In this document: piece after piece, positions 44,458 to 52,579 of the stretch
How positions within the stretch are numbered: position 1 is the first letter of the stretch
Layout of the letters: every line of letters starts with the position of its first letter
From: Haloprofundus marisrubri
GTDB taxonomy: Archaea; Halobacteriota; Halobacteria; Halobacteriales; Haloferacaceae
Direction of reading: 5' to 3'
Length of the DNA: 64,000 nt
Assembly (NCBI RefSeq): GCF_001469955.1
Contig: NZ_LOPU01000018.1
Coordinates: 436,001 to 500,000 of the forward strand
The notes under the pieces: generated by a model
Told to the model about the DNA's origin: nothing
Database searches by the model: none
Seen by the model: the letters and a program-made list of their open reading frames with translations, nothing else
Program-made: the position numbers and the translations under genes

Positions 44458-44467
44458 GATTTATACC
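44458..44467 (+). promoter_or_regulatory. TATA-like box before the PH-domain genes
   Basis: GATTTATACC lies ~30 nt before an ATG at 44490 and ~135 nt before the PH-protein start at 44597, implying either a leader of about 110 nt or translation of a short upstream frame. Confidence 0.5.
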
Positions 44468-44489
44468 CGCTCCGTCGAAACCACCGGCG

Positions 44490-44600
44490 ATGAGCGGGTT
44501 CCGGTCGACGACAGTGTCGGGGAGACGACGACGAGACGGTACGGCCGACCGAGCGGCGTTCGGGGCGACCAACCGACCGAGCGAGAGGTGTCGACGATGA
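44490..44600 (+). other. possible 36-codon upstream reading frame before the PH-domain gene
   Basis: An ATG correctly placed for a leaderless transcript opens a frame (starting MSGFRSTTVSG) that ends with a TGA overlapping the start ATGATG of the PH-domain gene. The peptide is Arg-rich and not haloarchaeal in composition, so it may be a regulatory upstream frame or chance. Listed because position and overlap are exact. Confidence 0.25.
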
Positions 44601-45058
44601 TGCGACTGCACCCCCGTGTGCGACTGCTGTGGTCGCTTCGAGCGGTTGGCTCCGCGCTCGTCGTTGGTTTGTTGCTCGGAGTTCTCGATTTCTTCGTGCT
44701 CGAACAGGGCCTCTGGATACCGGTCGCCGGTTTCCTCGTCGTCTGCCTGCTCGGCGTCGCCGTCGCGGTGCTCCGATACCGGTACTGGCGCTACGAGGTC
44801 CGTGACGACTCGCTGTATCTCGAACGCGGCGTGTTCACCCGCGTTCGGACTGTGGTTCCGTTCGTCCGTATCCAACACGTCGACTCCTCTCGGTCGCCCG
44901 TCGAACGCATCGCCGGTTTGGCGACGACTGTCGTCTACACCGCCGGGTCCCGCGGCGCCGACGTGACCATCCCCGGCCTGTCGGCGTCGGGGTCCGACGA
45001 CCTCCAAGAGCGCATCAAGCGACTGGCGATTCGCGCCGAGGGTGACGACGCGGTATGA
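44597..45058 (+). CDS. bacterial PH domain (bPH2/DUF304) membrane protein, YdbS-like
   Basis: 153 residues: two membrane helices near the N-terminus (~15-65) followed by a cytoplasmic bPH2 domain with YRYWRYEVRDDSLYLERGVF, VVPFVRIQHVDSSRSPVERI and YTAGSRGADVTIPGL. This is the plan of bacterial YdbS. The start is uncertain: ATGs at 44597 and 44600, or a GTG at 44588, all precede the first helix. Overlaps the next gene by four bases; the pair likely works as one membrane complex. Confidence 0.82.
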   Translation: MMRLHPRVRLLWSLRAVGSALVVGLLLGVLDFFVLEQGLWIPVAGFLVVCLLGVAVAVLRYRYWRYEVRDDSLYLERGVFTRVRTVVPFVRIQHVDSSRSPVERIAGLATTVVYTAGSRGADVTIPGLSASGSDDLQERIKRLAIRAEGDDAV

Positions 45059-46803
45059 AGCTCTCGCCGCTGTCGGTTCCGTACCGGGTCGCCCAGAAAG
45101 CGGGTAGCCTGCTGTTCTCGCTCGTCATCCTCCTGTTTACCGGGGCGACGGGACTAGTGGAGGCGTTCGGTGCAAGCGGGCTTCTCCTCGCACTCGGCGG
45201 TCTCGTCGCGCTTGGCGTCGCACTCGTCGGCTACGAAGTCGCCTACTACCAACGGTACGAGTACGAACTCACCGCCGACACGTTCGACATCCGCTCGGGG
45301 GTGTTCTCGCGCCGAACCCGCGAGATTCCGCTCGCACGGATTCAGAACGTCGACATCCGCCGCAACGTCGTGCAACGATTTCTCGATATCGCCGCCGTCG
45401 ACTTCGAGACTGCGGGCGGCAGCGAGACGGAGGCGGCGATTCGCTTCGTCAGCTTCTCCGAGGCCAAACGCCTCCAGCGCGACATCGGTCGGCGAAAGCG
45501 CGGTGACGCAGACGACGACGAGTCGGCGACCGACGAGACCGACCTGCTGTTCGCGCTCTCGGACCGCGAACTGGCACTCGTCGGCTTGCTCTCGTTCGAC
45601 CTCCGCGTTCCGGGTCTGGTCGCCTTTCTCGCCTCCAGTTCCGTGCCGATTCTCTCCTCGGCGATTCCGTCGCTGTCGGGACTCACCGTGCTCGCCGTCG
45701 GGGGACTGCTGCTGGCCGCCGCAGTCCTGCTGTTCTCGTGGGTCGTCGGCATCACCGTTGCGGTGTTGAACTACTACGGCTTTCGGCTCTCACAGACGAC
45801 CGACGAACTCCGATACGAACGCGGCCTCGTCCAGCGCTACGACGGCTCGATTCCGTTCGAGAAGGTGCAGACGCTCACCGTCGAGGACAACCCGCTGAAG
45901 CGACGGTTCGGCTACGCGACGCTCGTTATCGAGACGGCCGGCTACGCGCCGGGACAGGGCGGCAGTTACGGCTCCGAGGCCGCGGTGCCGCTGGCGCGCG
46001 TCGACCGCGTGCTGGGACTCGCCCGCGACATCGACGCGTTCGGCGAGTTCGATTTCGAGCGCCCCCCGAAACGTATCCGCCGACGCTACGTCGGTCGATA
46101 TCTCATCGCACTCGGCGTGATTCTCGTGGCGCTCTACAGCGTGAACTACGCGCTCGGCGGGAGCTATCCGTGGTACGCGCCCGCCATCGTGTTGCCGCTT
46201 CTCCCGATTGCCGCTCACTACAAGTGGAAACACCGCGGTTACTGGCTGGACGACCGCCACATCGTGACCCGAAACGGCTTCTGGACCCGGCAGACGCGCG
46301 TCGTCCCGTACCATCGCATCCAGACGGTCATCGACACGCAGACGATTTTCCAGCGTCGCTGGCGCGTCGCCACCGTCACCGTCGACACCGCGGGTTCACG
46401 GTCGCTCGCCGCACGCGACGCGGCCGCCGTCGACATCGACCGCGACGAGGCGAAACGACTCCGCGCGACGCTCGAAACGCGATTGCAGGAAGCGCTCGTA
46501 GCGCGTCGACGCGAGGCCGCACGAGACGACGCGTCCGGACCGAGCGCCGGGTCGCTCGACGTGGCCGGTGGCGACGCGGATGCGACCGACACGGATGCGA
46601 CCGACGCCGAGTCGTCGGACTCGTCGGACTCGTCAGAACCGTCGCCGACGCCACCGGAGTCCGCAGCGTCGAACGGGTCGGAGTGTACCGACGACAGCCG
46701 TCACTCGGATGACTCCGACGTTGACTCTACGGACGACCCCATGGACGAAGACGTCGCTGACGAGCGTTCTCCCGACAGAGGCAACGGTCCCGATTCGGTC
46801 TGA
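45055..46803 (+). CDS. multi-bPH2-domain membrane protein, YdbT-like
   Basis: 582 residues with three bPH2 units, each preceded by a pair of membrane helices. Their conserved cores are IPLARIQNVDIRRNVVQRF (~105), IPFEKVQTLTVEDNPLKRRF (~265) and VVPYHRIQTVIDTQTIFQRR (~420). The last ~100 residues are a disordered, extremely acidic Asp/Ser-rich tail (SSDSSDSSEPSPTPP). Bacillus YdbT has the same architecture and its operon has been linked to resistance to antimicrobial compounds; transfer of that role to haloarchaea is speculative. Confidence 0.85.
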   Translation: MKLSPLSVPYRVAQKAGSLLFSLVILLFTGATGLVEAFGASGLLLALGGLVALGVALVGYEVAYYQRYEYELTADTFDIRSGVFSRRTREIPLARIQNVDIRRNVVQRFLDIAAVDFETAGGSETEAAIRFVSFSEAKRLQRDIGRRKRGDADDDESATDETDLLFALSDRELALVGLLSFDLRVPGLVAFLASSSVPILSSAIPSLSGLTVLAVGGLLLAAAVLLFSWVVGITVAVLNYYGFRLSQTTDELRYERGLVQRYDGSIPFEKVQTLTVEDNPLKRRFGYATLVIETAGYAPGQGGSYGSEAAVPLARVDRVLGLARDIDAFGEFDFERPPKRIRRRYVGRYLIALGVILVALYSVNYALGGSYPWYAPAIVLPLLPIAAHYKWKHRGYWLDDRHIVTRNGFWTRQTRVVPYHRIQTVIDTQTIFQRRWRVATVTVDTAGSRSLAARDAAAVDIDRDEAKRLRATLETRLQEALVARRREAARDDASGPSAGSLDVAGGDADATDTDATDAESSDSSDSSEPSPTPPESAASNGSECTDDSRHSDDSDVDSTDDPMDEDVADERSPDRGNGPDSV

Positions 46804-46816
46804 GGTCTGGTTCTGA

Positions 46817-47164
46817 TTACAGGTCGACCGGGTGTAGAAACGCCTGAAACTCGGCGGTTCGTCCGTCGGGGTCGTCGGCGAAGAACTGGTAGATGTCGTA
46901 CGTCTCGTTTTCGTGTGGCTCCTCGCGAGCGGCGTCACCGACGGCGTCGGCCATTGCGTCGACTTCCTCGCGGGAGTCGTAGACGAACGTCAGGATACCG
47001 CAGTCGTCGGTCGTGTCGCGGTCACAGAAGCCGAACAGCAGATTTCCGTGCTTCAACACGGTGCAGTCGGCCTGTTCGAGCCACACCTCGGCACCGACGG
47101 TCTCGGTGTAGAATTCGACGACTGCCTCGTGGTTCTCCGTTCCGAAGAAGACGATTCCGGACAT
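46817..47164 (-). CDS. VOC-fold (glyoxalase/bleomycin-resistance-like) protein
   Basis: 115 residues covering one VOC domain: start FFGTENHEAVVEFYTETVGA, then LEQADCTVLKHGNLLFGFCD, and end DDPDGRTAEFQAFLHP. Members bind metals and small organic substrates; the exact metal ligands are not clear here and the substrate is unknown. Convergent with the PH-domain operon, 13 nt apart. Confidence 0.83.
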   Translation of the reverse strand: MSGIVFFGTENHEAVVEFYTETVGAEVWLEQADCTVLKHGNLLFGFCDRDTTDDCGILTFVYDSREEVDAMADAVGDAAREEPHENETYDIYQFFADDPDGRTAEFQAFLHPVDL

Positions 47165-47278
47165 ACCCGACGCTCTCGCCGCGGCAGTATAGTCGTACTG
47201 TCTCAGATGTTACAAGTTCTTTTTCAAAACTGTCTTCTCAAGCAGAAAGTACTTACGTACAGTTGAGTGAGAGAAGAT

Positions 47279-47845
47279 ATGAATCGCCGTGGGGTCATCG
47301 CCGGTGCAGCGACGGGAACCGCAGCGCTGCTCGGAGTCGGCGCACTGGGCCTCCAATCGGACGACGAGGATACGTCGAACCACGAGTTCGAGCGCCGCCG
47401 TCCCGAAGACGACGAACACGCCGCCGAACGTCCGTCGGTGACGTTCGAACCACAGCAGACCCGACTCCGAGTTACCGGCGCGCTCGTCGTCGGTTCCGAT
47501 AGCTGTCTCCGCGCCTCGCTCGCGTCCGCGACGTACGACGCCGACGCCGGACGACTGGATGTCGCCGTCGCCGCCGAACGCGACGACAGCCTCGATGGCT
47601 GTGATGGCACCGAGACCCCGACCGACACCGTCGTCACCGGAGACACCGACGGCGAGAACGACTCGTTTTCTGCGAACTGGTCGGCGAACGACTCGAACCC
47701 GCAAAAAGTCCCCGACTATCTGACCGTCGACGGCTACGATGCCGTCTTCGAGTTCGACGACGGGATGCCCGGCCTCGTCGTCGTCACCGAACGCGACGAG
47801 GTGTACGGCGAGCGAACGACCCGCGTCGAGTGGGCGCTCGGATAA
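47279..47845 (+). CDS. Tat-signal secreted protein of unknown function
   Basis: 188 residues. The N-terminus MNRRGVIAGAATGTAALLGV is a twin-arginine signal with a short hydrophobic core; the mature part is acidic (EDTSNHEFERRRPEDDEHAA) and beta-rich, with two Cys (SDSCLRA, LDGCDGTE) that could form a disulfide outside the cell. The start at 47279 fits TACTTACG ~28 nt upstream; four codons earlier another start exists. Not recognised. Confidence 0.72.
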   Translation: MNRRGVIAGAATGTAALLGVGALGLQSDDEDTSNHEFERRRPEDDEHAAERPSVTFEPQQTRLRVTGALVVGSDSCLRASLASATYDADAGRLDVAVAAERDDSLDGCDGTETPTDTVVTGDTDGENDSFSANWSANDSNPQKVPDYLTVDGYDAVFEFDDGMPGLVVVTERDEVYGERTTRVEWALG

Positions 47846-47858
47846 CCGGTCGCGGTTC

Positions 47859-47872
47859 TAGTTTTTGGAGTT
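47859..47872 (+). terminator. T-rich tract after the Tat-signal protein gene
   Basis: Coding-strand T5 and T4 runs within ~14 bases in the 27-bp gap between convergent genes. Confidence 0.4.
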
Positions 47873-48529
47873 TTACGAGTCGCGCGCGTCGTCGATAACG
47901 TCGCTGAAGCGCTGCGCCTGCTCGGTGATAGCGTCGAAATCTTCGTTCGCAACGGCGTCGCCGTCGACGAGCGCCGACCCCGCGCCGACGACCATCGCGC
48001 CCGCCTCGATGAAGTCGGCGGCGTTGTCCACGTCGACGCCGCCGGTGGGCATCATCGGAATCTGGCCGAGCGGACCTTTCATGCTACTCAGGTGACCCGG
48101 GCCGAGCGTCGACGCCGGGAACACTTTCACGAAATCCGACCCGGCTTCCATCGCCCGCACCGCCTCGGTGGGCGTCATGATACCCGGCGCGACGACGGTG
48201 TTGTAGCGGTTGCACGTCTCGACGACCTCCGGTTCGAAGTTCGGGCCGACGACGAACTCCGCGCCCGCCAAGAGAGTGCTTCGGGCCGTCTCGCTGTCGA
48301 GGACGGTGCCCGCGCCGACGATGACCTCGTCACCGAAAGCGCCCGAAACGTCCCGAATCATCTCCATCGCGCCGGGGTTGTCGGCGGTGATTTCGATGGC
48401 GGAGACGCCGCCGCGTTCGAGCGCTTCGGCCGTCTGGATGAGCGAGTCGGCGTCCGCGCCGCGCATAACCGCGACGACGCCGCTGTCGACGATGCGTTCG
48501 AGATTCCGCTGTCGGTCGCTGGAACTCAT
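47873..48529 (-). CDS. 2-dehydro-3-deoxy-(6-phospho)gluconate aldolase
   Basis: 218 residues, class I KDPG/KHG aldolase (Eda-type TIM barrel). The Schiff-base lysine is in SDFVKVFPASTLGPG; the catalytic Glu region is VSAIEITADNPGAMEMI; IMPTGGVDVDNA-type phosphate loop is seen as MMPTGGVDVDNAADF. It splits KD(P)G to pyruvate and glyceraldehyde (3-phosphate), the key step of the semiphosphorylative Entner-Doudoroff route in haloarchaea. TTTATTAC ~27 nt upstream supports the start at 48529. Confidence 0.93.
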   Translation of the reverse strand: MSSSDRQRNLERIVDSGVVAVMRGADADSLIQTAEALERGGVSAIEITADNPGAMEMIRDVSGAFGDEVIVGAGTVLDSETARSTLLAGAEFVVGPNFEPEVVETCNRYNTVVAPGIMTPTEAVRAMEAGSDFVKVFPASTLGPGHLSSMKGPLGQIPMMPTGGVDVDNAADFIEAGAMVVGAGSALVDGDAVANEDFDAITEQAQRFSDVIDDARDS

Positions 48530-48701
48530 TCGTTCGCTACTGCGCCGACGCGAGTAATAAAAGCCGACCACTGCGACGCTGTTTGCGAACGTTGTAGCGC
48601 CAGACGAGAACACCGACTCCGGTCGTTCGCTACTGCTCGCTGTCTTCGGTGAGAGCGATACTGTTCGAAGAGGAAATAACGGGAGAAGTGTGTGCGGCGA
48701 T

Positions 48702-49511
48702 TCAGTTCTCGGCCGCAATCAGTTCGGCCGGCGCGCCGACGACGGAGGCGTTCGAGGCGTTGCCCGAGTCGTTACCGGAGCCGCCGGAACTACCCTCGGA
48801 GGACTGCTGTTGAATCCACTGGTCGTACTCCTCTTGGGAGACGACTTCGACCTGGAAGTACATCTGCGAGTGGGCGACACCACAGAACTCCGCGCAGTAG
48901 CCCTGGTACATACCTTCCTCGGTCGGCACCGTCTTGATGGTCTGGTTTTGCTCGGGGAACGCGTCCATCTTCAGGCCCATCTCGGGGACGTGGAACGCGT
49001 GTATCACGTCTCTGGAGGTGACCTCGAAGTAGACGTTCTGGTCCACCGGCACCTTCACCGGCTCGCTTGCGCCGATGGTGACGTTCTCCTCGGGGTAGGT
49101 GAACTCCCAGCCCCACTGGTACGCTTCGGCGTGGACGAGGACGCTCTCGCCGGCACCGGGTTGTTCGACGCCGGGTTGCTCGTCGTAGGTCACGTCGGGG
49201 TTGGCGAGCACGCCGTAGGAGGCGACGCCGACGAACAGCAGGATGATGGCCGTAGCGACGGTCCACGTGATTTCGAGACGACGGTTCTCCTTCGTTGGCT
49301 TGGGGTCGTCGTTGTTGCGGAACTTGATGACTGTGTAGATGAGGATGACTTCGACCAGAAGCGTAATCGGAATCCCCAGATACAGCAGCTTCCCGTTGAG
49401 CTCGTTGATGAGCCCCGCAGTCGTCGACGGCTGCGCCGCCGCGGGGAAGGCGACGAGCGCCAGCGCCGCTGCGGAGAACAGCGAGACGAGTGCGATGCGC
49501 GTACGCTTCAT
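48702..49511 (-). CDS. coxB: cytochrome c oxidase-type subunit II (CuA)
   Basis: 269 residues. A cleavable signal (RTRIALVSLFSAAALALVAF) and two membrane helices precede an extracellular cupredoxin domain with the CuA site: VIHAFHVPEMG supplies the histidine and GYCAEFCGVAHSQMYF the two cysteines, His and Met. The C-terminal tail is Ser/Gly-rich. Subunit I is not in the window. GTATTTACG ~30 nt upstream is the TATA candidate. It is divergent from the heme O synthase gene needed to mature the oxidase. Confidence 0.94.
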   Translation of the reverse strand: MKRTRIALVSLFSAAALALVAFPAAAQPSTTAGLINELNGKLLYLGIPITLLVEVILIYTVIKFRNNDDPKPTKENRRLEITWTVATAIILLFVGVASYGVLANPDVTYDEQPGVEQPGAGESVLVHAEAYQWGWEFTYPEENVTIGASEPVKVPVDQNVYFEVTSRDVIHAFHVPEMGLKMDAFPEQNQTIKTVPTEEGMYQGYCAEFCGVAHSQMYFQVEVVSQEEYDQWIQQQSSEGSSGGSGNDSGNASNASVVGAPAELIAAEN

Positions 49512-49713
49512 TGCTATTGGCGAGTTAGGAAAGCCGACGTAAATACCTGCTGACTCCCCGTTCGCCCGACGCGACGCCCGTCCGACGACAGATTTCCGAG
49601 TTCGACGTTCGAACCCCTGCCACCGGCTTTCAGTGACCACCTGACATGCGTCGAAGCCCGCTAAAGCGCGGTGCCTAAGTACCGGGCATCCTAACTTCCG
49701 CCAGTGACTTAAC

Positions 49714-51117
49714 GTGGAATCGACAGACACACCCGACCGGTTCCCGGCCCTCCTCGCCGCCACCGCGATGGGCGTCTATCTCCTCCTCGCCGTCGGCGCG
49801 GCGACGACGCTCAGCGACGCGGTGACGGCGTGTGCGGCGTGGCCCGCCTGCGGCGACGGTCTCTCGTTGCCGTCGTCGGCGATGGGCTACGTCGCTCTCG
49901 GCCACCGGGCCGTCGCCCTCGTCGTCGGCGTGCTCGCGCTCGCCACCGGCGTTCTCGCGTGGCGACGAGACACGTCGACGCGCATCAAAGCGGCGCTCGG
50001 CCTCTCGCTTCTCTTGTACCCTGCACAGGCAGCCCTCGGCGCGTTCGTCGCCACGAGTGGCACGACGGCCACGCTGTCGGCGCTCCATCTCGTCGTCGGC
50101 ATGACCATCTTCGGCGGCATCGTCGCCGCGCTGGCGTGGACGCTCGAAATCGAGACCGGCGACCCCGACGACCGACCCGACCGGATGCCCGAGCGGGACC
50201 TCCCGCCCGCCGAGGACCGACGCCCCGAGATACCGACATCGACGGTCGCCCGCGCGAAGGCGACAGCGAACGCGTACTTCCGACTGATGAAGCCGCGGCT
50301 GATGTGGCTGCTTTGTCTGGTGGCGTCGGCGGCGATGGCGCTGGCGGCCGGTTCTGACGGCCTCAACCCGGTCACCGTCGCAGCGACGCTCGGCGGCGGC
50401 GCGCTCTCCATCGGCGCGTCGGGGACGTTCAACCACGTACTCGAACGCGACATCGACCGCCGGATGAACCGCACGAACGACCGGCCGCTCGTGACCGACC
50501 TCGTGCCGGTCCGAAACGCCATCGCGTGGGGGCTGTTCCTCTCGGTCGTCTCGCTGGCGCTGTTCGCGTCGGTGAACCTGTTGGCGGCGGCACTGGGCCT
50601 CGCGGCCATCCTGTTTTACAGCGTCGTCTACACGCTCATCCTGAAGCCGAACACGGTCCAAAACACCGTCATCGGCGGCGCGGCGGGGGCGCTCCCGGCG
50701 CTCATCGGCTGGGCCGCGGTCACCGACAGTATCGGTCTCGGCGGCTTGGTGCTCGCCGGTGTCATCTTCCTGTGGACGCCCGCGCACTTCTACAACCTCG
50801 CGCTGGCGTACAAAGACGACTACGAGCGCGGCGGCTTCCCGATGATGCCCGTCGTCCGCGGCGAGACGGTGACGCGAAAACACATCCTCTGGTACCTCGG
50901 CGCGACCCTCGTCGCCGCCGCGGCACTCGCCGCGGCCGACAGCCTCGGGTGGCTCTACGTCCTCACGGGCGTCGTCTTCGGCGGCATCTTCCTCTGGATG
51001 GTCGTCCGCCTTCACTACGAGCAGTCCGAGTCGGCGGCGTTCCGGTCGTTCCACGCCTCGAACGCCTACCTCGGCGCGCTGCTGTTGGCCGTCGTCGTCG
51101 ACGCGCTGGCTATCTAA
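49714..51117 (+). CDS. ctaB: heme O synthase with N-terminal CtaA-like half (CtaA-CtaB fusion)
   Basis: 467 residues. Residues ~1-150 form four helices resembling half of heme A synthase/Cox15 (ACAAWPACGDG near residue 40 and two helix histidines, ALGHRAVAL and SALHLVVGM). Residues ~185-467 are protoheme IX farnesyltransferase: YFRLMKPRLMWLLCLVA, the prenyl-diphosphate motif NHVLERDIDRRMNRTNDRP, and LAYKDDYERGGFPMMPV. It makes heme O, and possibly helps make heme A, for the terminal oxidase. It starts with GTG; CCTAAC ~25 nt upstream may be the promoter. Confidence 0.9.
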   Translation: MESTDTPDRFPALLAATAMGVYLLLAVGAATTLSDAVTACAAWPACGDGLSLPSSAMGYVALGHRAVALVVGVLALATGVLAWRRDTSTRIKAALGLSLLLYPAQAALGAFVATSGTTATLSALHLVVGMTIFGGIVAALAWTLEIETGDPDDRPDRMPERDLPPAEDRRPEIPTSTVARAKATANAYFRLMKPRLMWLLCLVASAAMALAAGSDGLNPVTVAATLGGGALSIGASGTFNHVLERDIDRRMNRTNDRPLVTDLVPVRNAIAWGLFLSVVSLALFASVNLLAAALGLAAILFYSVVYTLILKPNTVQNTVIGGAAGALPALIGWAAVTDSIGLGGLVLAGVIFLWTPAHFYNLALAYKDDYERGGFPMMPVVRGETVTRKHILWYLGATLVAAAALAAADSLGWLYVLTGVVFGGIFLWMVVRLHYEQSESAAFRSFHASNAYLGALLLAVVVDALAI

Positions 51118-51129
51118 CCTCGACCAACC

Positions 51130-51786
51130 ATGAGCACTATCACCCGCTCGCTTCCTCGCCCCTCACAGGACACGATTCTCTACGCCGGCATCCTGTTCAA
51201 CGTCGAACTCGCGGCGCTTCTCGCCTACGGACTGTTGACCCCCGGAACGCTCGTCCCTGCTCGATACACCCTCTACGGGCTGCTCTGGGTCAACGCGGGC
51301 GTTCTCGCCGTGGCCAAGACGGATATCGCCCCCGCTTCGACCCGGACGAAACGCCGTGCGGCGCTCGTCGCCGTCGGCTACTTCGCTGCGCTCGCCGTCG
51401 CTGGCGGCCTCGTGACGCTCGCGTCGCCACACGGTGGTGCGGGTTTCCGTATCGGCTGGCTCCCACCGGGATGGGGTCCGGCACTCATCTACGGCGGTGA
51501 AACGCTCAACCTGATTCTGATGCCCGCGCGCGTGGTCGGCTACGTCGCACTCGCGTATCTCGTCTACGCGACGGTCGTCGACGCGGCGGGTGCGGCCGTC
51601 TCCGGTATTTTGGGCTTGCTCTCCTGCGTCTCCTGCTCGTGGCCCATTCTGGCCTCGCTGGCGACCGGGATACTCGGCAGCGGGTCGGCGCTGGCGGCGT
51701 CGGCGACGGCGCTCTCCTACGACCTCTCGACGCTCGTGTTTCTCGCCACTGTCGCGTTGTTGTACTGGCGGCCGTTCGGCCGGTGA
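51130..51786 (+). CDS. haloarchaeal polytopic membrane protein with CVSCSW motif
   Basis: 218 residues, about six membrane helices. The most striking feature is LLSCVSCSWPILASLATG, a Cys-x-x-Cys pair at a membrane boundary near residue 165. It starts 12 nt after the heme O synthase gene, so it is co-transcribed with it. I recall such proteins annotated as DUF7546, unverified. Location and cysteine pair suggest a role in heme or copper delivery or redox maturation of the oxidase; this is inference only. Confidence 0.72.
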   Translation: MSTITRSLPRPSQDTILYAGILFNVELAALLAYGLLTPGTLVPARYTLYGLLWVNAGVLAVAKTDIAPASTRTKRRAALVAVGYFAALAVAGGLVTLASPHGGAGFRIGWLPPGWGPALIYGGETLNLILMPARVVGYVALAYLVYATVVDAAGAAVSGILGLLSCVSCSWPILASLATGILGSGSALAASATALSYDLSTLVFLATVALLYWRPFGR

Positions 51787-51857
51787 GCGACTCGCTCTCA
51801 CCCCCACCTCACCCTCGCCGCCCGACAGTTAACTCGGTGGCAGCACAACGCTTTCAC

Positions 51858-52100
51858 ATGACACACGTCGATATCGAGTACTGCGTTCCGTGCGGCTACC
51901 TCGACCGGGCAGAACAGATTCAGCATCAGTTGCTCGAAACGTTCGGGCAGGAACTCGACTCCGTCGCACTCGTCACCGGCGACCACGGGGTGCTTCGCGT
52001 CACCGCCGACGACGAGGTAGTGTTCGACAAGAACGAAGGCGACGAGTACGACCTCGACGCCATCACTGAAGGCGTTCGCGCGCACCTTGGCGAGACCTGA
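51858..52100 (+). CDS. Rdx/SelW-like thioredoxin-fold protein
   Basis: 80 residues. The N-terminal VDIEYCVPCGYLDRAEQI carries the CxxC redox motif at the end of the first strand, and the rest matches the SelW/Rdx fold (LRVTADDEVVFDKNEGDEYD). Cytoplasmic thiol-redox function is the family expectation. AGTTAACTC ~28 nt upstream of the ATG supports this start. It follows the membrane protein with a ~70-nt gap. Confidence 0.88.
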   Translation: MTHVDIEYCVPCGYLDRAEQIQHQLLETFGQELDSVALVTGDHGVLRVTADDEVVFDKNEGDEYDLDAITEGVRAHLGET

Positions 52101-52139
52101 CTTCCGCGTGCAGAAACTGACCGGTCGCTCTGAGACGAG

Positions 52140-52541
52140 ATGAAATCGCTCGAACACGCCGCCGTCGGTGCCGTCGTGAGCGCCGTCGCCGTCGCTTTTC
52201 TGCCGGAATTCTCGTTTCTCGAACAGGTGGGATTGTGGGTCTACGGCCTCCTCTTGAGCGTGTTCGTCGACCTCGACCACTTCGTCATCGCTCGCCTGAA
52301 AGTCGGCGACTGGCATCATCTGACCGACGCGCTCTCGGACCTGCGCGTCGCCTTTGTCGACCAAGAGTTGGTGTTTCCCGACGTGAGCATCACCGTCGAA
52401 CGACTACTCACGCACCTGCTCATCGGCGGCGTGTTGGTGGGCGGCCTCGCGTTCGTCTCCGTTCCGGTCGCCGTGTTCACCGCCATCGTTCTCTACGTCC
52501 ACGTCGTCTGCGACACGCTCCGGGCGTCCGGCGTCGCGTGA
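52140..52541 (+). CDS. YdjM-like membrane protein with possible metal-site residues
   Basis: 133 residues, four hydrophobic segments. The residues LEHAAVGAVV, VDLDHFVIA, LTHLLIGG and YVHVVCD give a His/Asp pattern like the membrane-bound metal-dependent hydrolase family (YdjM, PF04307). Residue pattern supports the relation, but the protein is shorter than most members and activity is not established. Confidence 0.65.
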   Translation: MKSLEHAAVGAVVSAVAVAFLPEFSFLEQVGLWVYGLLLSVFVDLDHFVIARLKVGDWHHLTDALSDLRVAFVDQELVFPDVSITVERLLTHLLIGGVLVGGLAFVSVPVAVFTAIVLYVHVVCDTLRASGVA

Positions 52542-52579
52542 GTTCCCGTGGATTCTCGTGAATGTTCGACCTCTCTCGC

